Source: Deltaproteobacteria bacterium (GTDB taxonomy: Bacteria > Desulfobacterota_B > Binatia > UBA9968). Taken from it: DNA of 12,250 nucleotides. Shown here piece after piece: positions 1 through 6,273 of the stretch (position 1 is its first letter; the number at the start of each line of letters is the position of its first letter). The stretch is taken from NCBI GenBank assembly GCA_027297485.1, contig JAPUHZ010000068.1, forward strand, positions 1 through 12,250, given 5' to 3'. The notes beneath the pieces are model-generated. The model did no database searches. It was not told the origin of the DNA and saw only the letters and a program-made list of their open reading frames with translations. Position numbers and translations under genes: made by a program.

Positions 1-35
1 TGGAAGGAGCTTTCAGGCCGAGGGAAATGGACCAG

Positions 36-88
36 CACCATGACCCTTCGGTAAACTCAGGGTCATGGTGAGCAAGGTCGAACCATGA
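36..88. repeat. REP-like palindromic repeat
   Basis: Bases 36-47 (CACCATGACCCT) and 59-70 (AGGGTCATGGTG) are a perfect 12-bp inverted repeat around an 11-nt loop. A third arm, ACCATGA at 82-88, can pair instead with TCATGGT at 63-69, so two mutually exclusive hairpins are possible. The core CCCTTCGGTAAACTCAGG (44-61) resembles the CCCTTCGACAAGCTCAGGG type of dispersed intergenic repeat that I recall from many environmental proteobacterial genomes; that likeness is from memory. A related core lies inverted at 1359-1378. Confidence 0.7.
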
Positions 89-386
89 GGGCCGCCAGCC
101 CTGCCCCTTCACGTAATTATTCCTACCGTTTGGGCCTGCACCAAGCCTCACGTTCGATTCCCTCGTCCTTCAGTCTCCTTCCCCTCGGAATAGCCTCTTA
201 GAATTCCGGCATGGGCATTGCCGAAATTTAAGCTTCAGGATCAACAAGCCGATAATACATTTGGCAATAGATTAAAGCTGGGTGCGGGAAAATTTTGTTC
301 AATTTTTTACAATTTTTGCCAAATGGTGGCAGCAAAGTATACGGCTCTACTTTTTAGATCCTTGTTATTTTAGATAGTTAGTAATC
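89..386. other. AT-rich non-coding leader region
   Basis: No open frame with a credible start and SD is visible on either strand between the REP-like element and the first gene. The stretch becomes strongly A/T-rich after about 285, with long T runs, which fits an upstream regulatory region. A tRNA T-arm look-alike around 152 does not pair and is not a tRNA. Confidence 0.5.
217..323 (+). promoter_or_regulatory. Candidate activator binding boxes upstream of sigma-54 promoter
   Basis: TTTGGCAA (260-267) and TTGCCAAA (316-323) are perfect reverse complements, and ATTGCCGAAA (217-226) is a near copy. A TGT-N10-ACA site, the NifA upstream-activator consensus, lies at 296-311, and a TGCCA/TGGCA inverted repeat spans 317-331. 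Their centres are roughly 90 to 190 bp upstream of the transcription start predicted from the sigma-54 promoter, the usual range for enhancer-binding activators. The motifs are seen; their role is inferred. TGT-N10-ACA has low information content and could occur by chance. Confidence 0.35.
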
Positions 387-402
387 TGGCACGACTATTG
401 CT
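386..402 (+). promoter_or_regulatory. Sigma-54 (RpoN) promoter
   Basis: The sequence CTGGCACGactaTTGCT matches the core consensus YTGGCACGrNNNTTGCW at every defined position. The -24 GG is at 388-389 and the -12 GC at 400-401, separated by exactly 10 nt. Transcription would start near 412-413, giving a 5' leader of about 36 nt before the ATG at 449. Such promoters require an AAA+ enhancer-binding activator, so the downstream small gene should be tightly signal-controlled. Confidence 0.8.
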
Positions 403-448
403 TTGACATAATGACAAGCTTGATGCAGCGGCTTCGGAGAAACTATTG

Positions 449-658
449 ATGAAGCTCATGAGAGACAGCCAAGTAAGCACAAGGGCATCCGAAGTGGATA
501 CCTTTGATAACGTGAGCGAAGAAGAGATCATCTTCCTTTGGCGGTCCTATAAGTCTTCCGGAATGTCAGGAGATGATGCATGGCATGCCATTGTCACTGG
601 GATCGCTTTGGACATGGCCTTTGCTCGCAGCAGAAAATTGCCCCAGGTCGATCAGTAG
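449..658 (+). CDS. Small hypothetical protein under sigma-54 control
   Basis: This gene encodes a 69-residue soluble protein that I do not recognise. ATG at 449 is chosen because GGAGA at 436-440 lies 8 nt upstream; a TTG at 446 is in frame but less likely. The first 20 residues are polar and probably flexible. The middle (about 22-55) is predicted helical, with the stretch EEEIIFLWRSYKSSGMSGDD followed by a more hydrophobic helix around AWHAIVTGIALDMAFA. There is no signal peptide, cysteine pair or known motif. Its reality is supported mainly by the perfect sigma-54 promoter 47 nt upstream and the good SD, not by homology. It converges on the 775-1269 gene. No function is assigned. Confidence 0.6.
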   Translation: MKLMRDSQVSTRASEVDTFDNVSEEEIIFLWRSYKSSGMSGDDAWHAIVTGIALDMAFARSRKLPQVDQ

Positions 659-665
659 AAGCCTA

Positions 666-683
666 CGACTCTTTATAGAGTTG
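666..683. terminator. Weak hairpin between convergent genes
   Basis: CGACTCT (666-672) and AGAGTTG (677-683) form a 7-bp stem with one G-U pair and a TTAT loop, 7 nt after the stop codon of the small gene. No T-run follows directly, so it is at best a weak or Rho-assisted end. The rest of the 659-774 gap is AT-rich and shows nothing else. Confidence 0.25.
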
Positions 684-774
684 CTCCCCTTTGCCGACAT
701 GGGCTCCAAAAATTAGAAATTCTTAAATAGTAATAACTTCTTACAGGGCTATTTGCCCGCCCGGTAAAAAACTT

Positions 775-1269
775 TTAGGTTTGGTTCGCTTGGGGATCTG
801 CCCGCATAACAAGGTCCATAAGAATTTCCTTGTGCGACGTTTCCGTTGCCATGATCCGCTTCAGCAGATCACTGATCTCCGGGGCCTCCTCCGCCAAACG
901 AGATGCCTGCTCTTGTAACCTGCTCTCCAACACCCTCTGATCCTCGATGTCGCGGCTTATTCTCTCCCAATGATTTTTCCCGGATTTGAGATTGAACCGA
1001 GGATAATCCAACTCACCCTTTAGGCTTAAAAGTTTTTCCCTAAGGATCTTCACACTCTCTCGCTTTTCAAGAACTATCTGTCGCAGACGCTCTGCCACAT
1101 GAGGGTAAGGGGCCGTTTTCGCATGGGCATGGATTTGTTCGGCAAGACGCAATAGATCGTGAGAATTCACTCTCAGGATCTCTACCGGATCAAGGAGCCC
1201 AGGTTTTCCATTCTCTACGGATGCAGGCTTGAAGATTGCTCGTAGCTTCCTCAACAGCTTCAGGATCAC
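775..1269 (-). CDS. Hypothetical all-helical, possibly ferritin-like protein
   Basis: The protein has 164 residues and starts at GTG (1269-1267), with GGGAGG (1281-1276) 6 nt upstream, a very strong SD. After a basic, hydrophobic N-terminus (MILKLLRKLRAIFK), residues about 26-155 read as four long amphipathic helices with many Glu, Arg and Leu. Two ExxH motifs, E44-H47 in the first helix and E143-H146 in the last, plus glutamates in the middle helices (E69, E71, E109, E115), recall the diiron four-helix bundles of the ferritin/rubrerythrin class. The order is not canonical, however, because classical ferritins carry ExxH in helices 2 and 4. A metal-free helical bundle or coiled-coil protein is equally possible. 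The 14-residue N-terminus could be an amphipathic membrane-binding helix. It is transcribed toward the 449-658 gene, away from tilS, from its own promoter. Confidence 0.7.
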   Translation of the reverse strand: MILKLLRKLRAIFKPASVENGKPGLLDPVEILRVNSHDLLRLAEQIHAHAKTAPYPHVAERLRQIVLEKRESVKILREKLLSLKGELDYPRFNLKSGKNHWERISRDIEDQRVLESRLQEQASRLAEEAPEISDLLKRIMATETSHKEILMDLVMRADPQANQT

Positions 1270-1289
1270 TTTATTCCTCCCTTTTGCGA

Positions 1290-1318
1290 AAGATAGGGTT
1301 AACGGTACACCTTGTCAA
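1290..1318 (-). promoter_or_regulatory. Sigma-70 type promoter for the 775-1269 gene
   Basis: On the minus strand a perfect -35 TTGACA (1318-1313) is followed after exactly 17 nt by TATCTT (1295-1290), a 4/6 match to the -10 consensus. The predicted start near 1283 leaves a very short leader containing the SD at 1281-1276. Confidence 0.6.
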
Positions 1319-1342
1319 GGCTATCACTAAAGCCCCTGATCC

Positions 1343-1442
1343 GTCGATAAGGCATCGACCTGAGTTCAGCCGAAGGGGCGCTTGCCCCGTTGTCGCTTTC
1401 GGGCTCGCATCCTCATGTACTGTCCTGTACGCTGCGGTGCGA
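1343..1442. repeat. Cluster of short palindromes with inverted REP-like core
   Basis: This stretch holds GTCGAT/ATCGAC (1343-1348/1354-1359), a REP-like core at 1359-1378 whose reverse complement CCCTTCGGCTGAACTCAGG closely matches the 44-61 core, a GGGGC/GCCCC hairpin (1375-1379/1384-1388), and an imperfect palindrome 1405-1442 centred on paired GTAC words. Short open frames here encode low-complexity peptides, have no SD, and run through the palindromes on both strands, so I regard the region as non-coding repeat DNA. Confidence 0.5.
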
Positions 1443-1444
1443 TC

Positions 1445-1509
1445 CGGCGCTAAAATAGGGCCGTCTTGCACTCGCTGCCTTCTCGACGGCCACGGTTTTT
1501 AGCCGCTAA
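1445..1509. repeat. Long imperfect inverted repeat followed by T-run
   Basis: GGCCGTC (1459-1465) pairs perfectly with GACGGCC (1485-1491). Outside that stem, GCTAAAA near 1450-1456 pairs with TTTTTAGC at 1496-1503, interrupted by a small internal loop. The TTTTT run at 1496-1500 lies 4 nt after the inner stem, so in the plus direction it could act as an intrinsic terminator for transcripts entering the spacer. TTAGC/GCTAA at 1499-1509 is a further overlapping palindrome. Confidence 0.4.
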
Positions 1510-1527
1510 GGAAGCGTGCCTGTGCGC

Positions 1528-1620
1528 GGGACTTCGAAAAAAGGTCCCTACTTTCGGTGTCTGGCAGAGAGTATAGGCTGGCAAGAAGGTAAGCGGTGCG
1601 AAAGCTTATTTCAGACACCG
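1528..1620. other. Structured intergenic element of unknown role
   Basis: A GGGAC/GTCCC hairpin (1528-1532/1544-1548) is followed by a perfect 9-bp inverted repeat, CGGTGTCTG (1555-1563) and CAGACACCG (1612-1620), enclosing 48 nt. No reading frame of quality crosses it. It could be the terminal stem of a small RNA, a leader structure, or remnants of a mobile palindromic element. The inverted repeats are seen; any function is open. Confidence 0.3.
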
Positions 1621-1659
1621 GGTCAACGAGCGAGTTTTAACGTCAGTCGTTATCTCTCC

Positions 1660-1688
1660 TTGATTTGGATGGGGAAAGCGAGCAGAAT
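1660..1688 (+). promoter_or_regulatory. Possible sigma-70 promoter for tilS-ftsH
   Basis: TTGATT (1660-1665) and CAGAAT (1683-1688) are separated by 17 nt. Each hexamer matches its consensus at 4 of 6 positions. It lies about 95 nt upstream of the tilS ATG and downstream of the palindrome cluster. This is the best candidate I see, but it is not strong. Confidence 0.3.
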
Positions 1689-1784
1689 TTCCCTATGGCA
1701 AATGGCCGATGGGGTCGTTGAGGCATGCTTAAGCTTGCGCGTCCTATGCGCCGGCTATTGAAGACCCTCTCAGGCAGGCCGAAA

Positions 1785-3206
1785 ATGAATCTTGAGACAA
1801 AAGTAAGAGAGACCATTCAGAAATACGGCATGCTCACACACGGCGATGGGGTTCTAGTGGCCGTCTCTGGAGGAGCGGATTCGGTGGTGTTGCTCCACCT
1901 CTTGTCCGGATTGAAGGAGGAATTAGGCTTACGCCTTGAAGTGGCTCATCTTCAGCATGGGATCCGGGGAGAGGAGGCCCGAGAGGATGCCCTGTTTGTG
2001 GCCAACATGGCGGAGAGATTGGCCCTTCCCTTTCATCTCAGAGATGTAGACCTCCCGAAAATGAGATCGGAAAAGGGGAAGGGCAATATCGAGGCGATGG
2101 CTCGGGAGGAGAGGTATCGCTTTTTTGTCGCTACGGCGGAGGAGCACGGTATCCATAAAGTTGCTACGGCGCACACGAGGGATGACCAGGTAGAGACTCT
2201 TCTCATGTGGCTCCTGCGCGGGAGCGGGAGGAGGGGATTAGGCGGCATGCCCCCGGTCCACCGGCTGATTTCTACTCAGGGCACGGCCCTAAAAGGCCCC
2301 TTGCTTGTCCGCCCATTGATCGAGGTCTCAAGGAAGGAAATCATCTGTTATCTCAAGGCGGAGGGTCTTCAGGTCCGAATGGATCGAACCAACCTGGATC
2401 CAGCTCCTATGCGCAACTGGATTCGTCTTCACCTGCTCCCCCAAATCAGAGAGAGGATGGATCCCCATCTGGATGAGAGATTGGCTCATTTGGCTGACCT
2501 CTTGCGCGAGGAAGAGGAAATTTTGGAGCGGATGGCTCGAGTGCATCTCCAGCGAGTTGTGCGCGGAGGGAATCTCGTGCGCGACTCCCTCCTTCAAGAG
2601 GGCCAGGCGATGCAGCGGAGGCTTGTCCGTCTCTGGATCGAGGCAGCCCTGGGTGACCTCAGAGGTATCGGTTTTCGTCACATCGAAGAGGCACTACGGT
2701 TTATCGCCCAAGGCCCGCCGCAGGGTCGTCTCTCTCTTCCCAGGGGATGGAACCTAGTCAAGTGTTACGAGGCGGTCTATCTCGAAAAAAAAGGACGAAA
2801 ACGAAAGCCGGTAGGCTATAGCTATACCCTCCCGTGCGAAGGGGAACTGCTCATTCCCGAGGCTGAGGTGAAGATCCAAAGTTCGCGCACTTCTCTCTTC
2901 CGCAGTGTGCGGCCTCAGGACAACCTCGAAGCATTTTTCGACTTGGCCTTTCTTCCCGATAATCTAACGGTGCGAAATTTCCGGCCTGGGGACCGGTTCC
3001 AGCCCTTGGGAATCCAGGGACACAAAAAGGTCAAGGATCTATTTGTCGATAAAAAGGTTCCTCTATTTGTTCGTTCCACCCTTCCTCTGCTTTTGGCCCG
3101 GGGGGAAATCCTTTGGATTCCCGGATACGGCAGAAGCGAAATCGCTAAAGTTGGATCTGAAACCAGGGAGGTTGTAAGGGTAAAGCTCGTAGTTTATAAG
3201 GGATAG
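1785..3206 (+). CDS. tilS: tRNA(Ile)-lysidine synthetase
   Basis: TilS uses ATP and lysine to convert C34 of the CAU-anticodon tRNA-Ile2 to lysidine, switching it from methionine to isoleucine decoding; it is cytoplasmic and usually essential. The PP-loop ATP-binding motif SGGADS is at residues 28-33, followed by HLQHGIRG (55-62), the TAHTRDDQVETLLMWLLRGS helix and a GGMPP loop. The C-terminal domain contains VRNFRPGDRFQPLG and HKKVKDLFVDKKVP, typical of full-length TilS. The predicted 473 residues suit the long, multi-domain form. ATG 1785 is preferred because the family starts shortly before the PP-loop and AGG lies 6 nt upstream. An in-frame ATG at 1725 would add 20 basic residues but has an SD-like GAGG only about 1 nt away. 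It is separated from ftsH by a short spacer and probably co-transcribed. Confidence 0.95.
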   Translation: MNLETKVRETIQKYGMLTHGDGVLVAVSGGADSVVLLHLLSGLKEELGLRLEVAHLQHGIRGEEAREDALFVANMAERLALPFHLRDVDLPKMRSEKGKGNIEAMAREERYRFFVATAEEHGIHKVATAHTRDDQVETLLMWLLRGSGRRGLGGMPPVHRLISTQGTALKGPLLVRPLIEVSRKEIICYLKAEGLQVRMDRTNLDPAPMRNWIRLHLLPQIRERMDPHLDERLAHLADLLREEEEILERMARVHLQRVVRGGNLVRDSLLQEGQAMQRRLVRLWIEAALGDLRGIGFRHIEEALRFIAQGPPQGRLSLPRGWNLVKCYEAVYLEKKGRKRKPVGYSYTLPCEGELLIPEAEVKIQSSRTSLFRSVRPQDNLEAFFDLAFLPDNLTVRNFRPGDRFQPLGIQGHKKVKDLFVDKKVPLFVRSTLPLLLARGEILWIPGYGRSEIAKVGSETREVVRVKLVVYKG

Positions 3207-3278
3207 GCGAGCCTCAGGGTATATTGAACTGAGTGTTTGCCTGTGTTAAGCTTTTCTGGCTTTGTAGGGAGGCATCTG

Positions 3279-5117
3279 TTGAACCTTGGATCTAAGAATT
3301 TGGCCCTGTGGTTGGTTTTAGGACTTATCTTCCTCTTGCTCTTTAACATCTTTAGCAGACAGCAAGGTGAAAAACCCGAAATCATATTCAGCGAATTTTT
3401 GCGGGCTGTTGAAAAAGGGGAGGTCCTGGAGGTCACGATCCAGGGGCACAACATCCAAGGGAAGTTTCAAAACGGGGAGCTTTTTAGGACCTTTGCTCCC
3501 GACGACCCGGAACTGGTCAAGAGATTACGGGAAAAGAAGGTTAAGATTGCGGCGAAACCGGAAGATGAGTCTTCTTGGTACATGGTGCTCTTTGTCAACT
3601 GGCTTCCCATGCTTCTCCTGGTCGGCGTGTGGATCTTTTTCATGCGCCAGATGCAAATGGGAGGGGGCAAGGCAATGTCTTTTGGCAAGAGCCGCGCCAA
3701 GCTCCTGACCGAAAGTCAACACCGGATTACCTTTAACGATGTAGCGGGCGTGGAAGAGGCGAAGGAAGAGTTACAGGAGATCATTGCCTTTTTAAAGGAC
3801 CCAAAGAGGTTTACCAGATTGGGGGGCAGGATTCCCAAGGGATGTCTTATCGTGGGTCCCCCGGGCACGGGCAAAACGCTTTTAGCTCGGGCCATTGCAG
3901 GAGAGGCGAGTGTCCCGTTCTTTAGCATTAGCGGCTCTGACTTTGTGGAGATGTTTGTTGGTGTCGGTGCATCCAGAGTCCGAGACCTTTTTAGCCAAGG
4001 GAAAAAGAACGCCCCGTGCATCGTCTTTATCGATGAGCTCGACGCGGTCGGGCGTCATCGAGGAGCCGGTCTCGGCGGCGGGCACGATGAGCGTGAACAG
4101 ACTCTGAACCAACTTTTGGTCGAGATGGATGGTTTTGAGTCCAACGAGGGGGTTATTCTCATTGCCGCGACCAATCGCCCTGATGTTTTGGATCCGGCAC
4201 TGCTTCGTCCCGGACGGTTCGACCGCACGGTCGTGGTCCCCCGGCCTGATATCAAGGGGAGGGAAGGGATTCTGGTGGTGCATACGCGCAAGGTTCCTTT
4301 GGCGCCGGATGTCGATATCAGCGTTTTAGCCCGAGGCACTCCGGGCTTTGCCGGGGCGGACCTAGAGAATTTGGTCAACGAGGCGGCCCTCTTGGCAGCT
4401 CGGACCGACAAAGACAAGGTGGAAATGCACGATTTCGAGTTGGCCAAGGATAAGGTGATGATGGGCTCTGAACGTAAGAGCATGGTTATCAGCGAGGAGG
4501 AGAAACGGATTACCGCTTTTCACGAGGCGGGGCATGCCCTGGTGGCCAAGCTCCTCCCAGGGGCTGACCCGATCCATAAAGTTACGATTATCCCTCGGGG
4601 GATGTCGCTCGGCCTCACGCAGCAACTCCCGGTAGATGACAAGCATACCTACCGCAAGGAGTACCTCCTCAACAACCTTACGATCCTCTTTGGCGGGCGT
4701 GGGGCGGAGGAACTGGTCCTAAAGCATATGACGACCGGTGCGGGCAACGATCTTGAGCGTGCTACCGAGCTGGCCCACCAAATGGTTTGCGAGTGGGGGA
4801 TGAGTGAAAAGCTGGGACCGATGACCTTTGGCAAGAAAGAGCAAGAGATTTTTCTGGGAAGGGATTTTACCCAACAACAGGATTACTCCGAGGGCACGGC
4901 CGTTGAGATTGATGCCGAGGTCAGACGCATCATCATGGAGAGCTATGAACGAGCCAAGGATATCCTAAAGAAAAATCTCCAACTCCTTCATAAGATTGCT
5001 GAGGCACTTCTCGAGAGGGAGGTCCTGGATGGTTCGGACATTGATGCCTTGGTGCGGGAGTTCGGCGGGAATAGCGGGGAAACACTCTCCCCTTCACCCG
5101 TTACAGCTCATGCCTGA
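3279..5117 (+). CDS. ftsH: ATP-dependent zinc metalloprotease FtsH
   Basis: FtsH is a hexameric inner-membrane AAA+ protease that degrades misassembled membrane proteins and selected cytosolic regulators. From the TTG at 3279 (612 aa): TM1 about 8-25, a small periplasmic domain (about 28-100), TM2 about 101-121, Walker A GPPGTGKT (193-200), Walker B IVFIDE (248-253), second-region-of-homology RPGRFDR with arginine fingers (310-316), zinc site HEAGH (415-419) and the third ligand D491 in [10 protein letters not shown]. All catalytic residues are intact. TTG 3279 is chosen because AGGGAGG (3266-3272) lies exactly 6 nt upstream and the resulting start [13 protein letters not shown] looks like family members. 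The upstream in-frame TTG at 3237 has no SD and would add 14 residues. The Ser/Thr-rich tail after FGGNSGE is probably disordered. Confidence 0.97.
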   Translation: MNLGSKNLALWLVLGLIFLLLFNIFSRQQGEKPEIIFSEFLRAVEKGEVLEVTIQGHNIQGKFQNGELFRTFAPDDPELVKRLREKKVKIAAKPEDESSWYMVLFVNWLPMLLLVGVWIFFMRQMQMGGGKAMSFGKSRAKLLTESQHRITFNDVAGVEEAKEELQEIIAFLKDPKRFTRLGGRIPKGCLIVGPPGTGKTLLARAIAGEASVPFFSISGSDFVEMFVGVGASRVRDLFSQGKKNAPCIVFIDELDAVGRHRGAGLGGGHDEREQTLNQLLVEMDGFESNEGVILIAATNRPDVLDPALLRPGRFDRTVVVPRPDIKGREGILVVHTRKVPLAPDVDISVLARGTPGFAGADLENLVNEAALLAARTDKDKVEMHDFELAKDKVMMGSERKSMVISEEEKRITAFHEAGHALVAKLLPGADPIHKVTIIPRGMSLGLTQQLPVDDKHTYRKEYLLNNLTILFGGRGAEELVLKHMTTGAGNDLERATELAHQMVCEWGMSEKLGPMTFGKKEQEIFLGRDFTQQQDYSEGTAVEIDAEVRRIIMESYERAKDILKKNLQLLHKIAEALLEREVLDGSDIDALVREFGGNSGETLSPSPVTAHA

Positions 5118-5373
5118 ATTGACCCTCCGAAGGATTTACTAGCCCTCCGAAGTTTCATCCCTCAACTCAAGTGTCAGTCGTAAAGTAGTGAGGGCAGGGT
5201 CCTCACGAGGAGCCCATTGGTTGTCGGTCATTGGCAGCTATCAGCCGTCAGCCCTTAGTTGTCAGTTAGCAGAAGGCGGAAGGGGTGAGTGAATGAATCT
5301 TTTGCCTGATGCCGGATAGCTGATCGATGATGGTCAACGTGAGTATCTTCTATATCGGTGGTCGGAGCGATAG
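5118..5373. repeat. ftsH-folP spacer with degenerate heptamer repeat
   Basis: The 256-nt spacer has no gene. From 5214 to 5272 it falls into 7-nt words, clearest at 5235-5269: CAGCTAT, CAGCCGT, CAGCCCT, TAGTTGT, CAGTTAG. An inverted copy, GATAGCTG (5315-5322), matches CAGCTATC (5235-5242) exactly. Upstream there is a 10-nt direct repeat CCCTCCGAAG (5123-5132 and 5143-5152) and a GTGAGG/CCTCAC hairpin (5188-5193/5201-5206) without a T-run. No clear promoter was found, although its length suggests that folP may have its own. Confidence 0.6.
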
Positions 5374-6273
5374 TTGGATGGATTAGACGCTTTCGTTTCC
5401 CGGAAAGGTTGGCTCCTTTCGACTCCTCATGGAGACATCGATATGGGTCGGCGGACTGCCCTGATGGGAATCCTGAATGTCACCCCGGATTCTTTCGCTG
5501 ATGGGGGCAGGTACTTTGAGCCGGCGAAGGCGGTCGCCCGCGGGGCAGCGTTAGCCCATGAAGGGGCGGATATCATTGACATCGGGGGAGAATCTACCCG
5601 GCCTGGGGCTCAGCCCCTATCCGCTGAAGACGAAATAGAACGAGTCATACCTGTCATCCGTGGGCTGCGGCGCGTCGTGTCAACCCCTCTTTCCATCGAT
5701 ACTTATAAGGCTCAAGTTGCACGGGCGGCACTGGATGAGGGGGCGGATGTGGTTAACGATATCAGCGGCTTGAGGTTTGATCCTGGCATGATCTCTCTGG
5801 TAGCGGCCAGAAAGGTGCCTGTGGTGCTTATGCATATGCAGGGTACGCCGCAGACCATGCAGGAAAAGCCTCACTATGAGGATGTATTGGAGGAGGTGAA
5901 GGGGTTTTTGCGGAGCCGAATTTATTTTGCCTTGCAGGGCGGTGTGGGTCCGCAACAGATTATTATCGACCCTGGAATCGGCTTTGGCAAGAACCTGGAC
6001 CACAACCTAACACTATTGCGGGGCCTGCCGGCCCTCACCTCATTGGGACAGCCACTCTTAGTGGGGCCGTCGCGCAAGACCTTTATCGGGAAGGTTCTAA
6101 AGCTGGGTCCTGAGGATCGTTTGGAGGGGAGCCTGGCCGCGGCAGTGGCGGCCGTGCTGGCCGGGGCGAACATGATACGGATCCACGATGTGAGAGAGGC
6201 TAGTCGGGCCATCCGGATTGCCGATGCGCTCCGTTTCGGGACGGCGGAGTCCGAGGGGGGAAAAGGTGTTTGA
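5374..6273 (+). CDS. folP: Dihydropteroate synthase
   Basis: FolP condenses 6-hydroxymethyl-dihydropterin pyrophosphate with p-aminobenzoate to dihydropteroate in folate synthesis and is the sulfonamide target. The 299-residue TIM barrel shows the signature loops in order: ILNVTPDSFADGG (33-45), IDIGGESTRPGA (68-79), SIDTY (107-111), VNDISG (127-132), HMQGTP (154-159), IDPGIGFGK (198-206), GPSRKTFIG (231-239) and RIHDV (269-273). The binding residues N35, D109, N128, D199, K235, R269 and H271 are all present. The TTG start at 5374 is supported by CGGAG (5363-5367) 6 nt upstream and by the usual 20-25 residues before the GRRT-MGILNVTPDSF strand. Its end overlaps cdaA by 8 nt. Linkage of folP to the c-di-AMP genes is common in deltaproteobacterial genomes. 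Confidence 0.96.
   Translation: MDGLDAFVSRKGWLLSTPHGDIDMGRRTALMGILNVTPDSFADGGRYFEPAKAVARGAALAHEGADIIDIGGESTRPGAQPLSAEDEIERVIPVIRGLRRVVSTPLSIDTYKAQVARAALDEGADVVNDISGLRFDPGMISLVAARKVPVVLMHMQGTPQTMQEKPHYEDVLEEVKGFLRSRIYFALQGGVGPQQIIIDPGIGFGKNLDHNLTLLRGLPALTSLGQPLLVGPSRKTFIGKVLKLGPEDRLEGSLAAAVAAVLAGANMIRIHDVREASRAIRIADALRFGTAESEGGKGV

Noticed and set aside
140..170. GTTCGATTCC resembling a tRNA T-arm
   Set aside because: The flanking bases (tcacg versus ccctc) do not form a T-stem, and no acceptor, D or anticodon arm can be drawn around it.
1236..1761. Open frames of 66-88 codons on both strands in the tilS upstream spacer
   Set aside because: They overlap each other on opposite strands and run through palindromes. 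They lack SDs and encode low-complexity, Arg/Ser-rich peptides without any recognisable motif.
1725..1784. N-terminal 20-residue extension of TilS from ATG 1725
   Set aside because: The SD-like GAGG is only about 1 nt from that ATG, the extension is basic and unlike TilS N-termini, and ATG 1785 has AGG at 6 nt and a family-like start.
3367..4834. Many open frames antisense to or out of frame with ftsH
   Set aside because: They are shadows of the strong ftsH codon pattern. The ftsH frame carries every family motif, and none of the others has an SD or a motif.
5188..5206. GTGAGG/CCTCAC hairpin after ftsH as an intrinsic terminator
   Set aside because: The stem is only 6 bp and no T-run follows, so termination cannot be supported from the sequence.
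6218..6265. N-terminal extension of CdaA from ATG 6218
   Set aside because: It would overlap folP by 56 nt and add basic residues before the first membrane helix. GTG 6266 has a much better SD and the family-like start.
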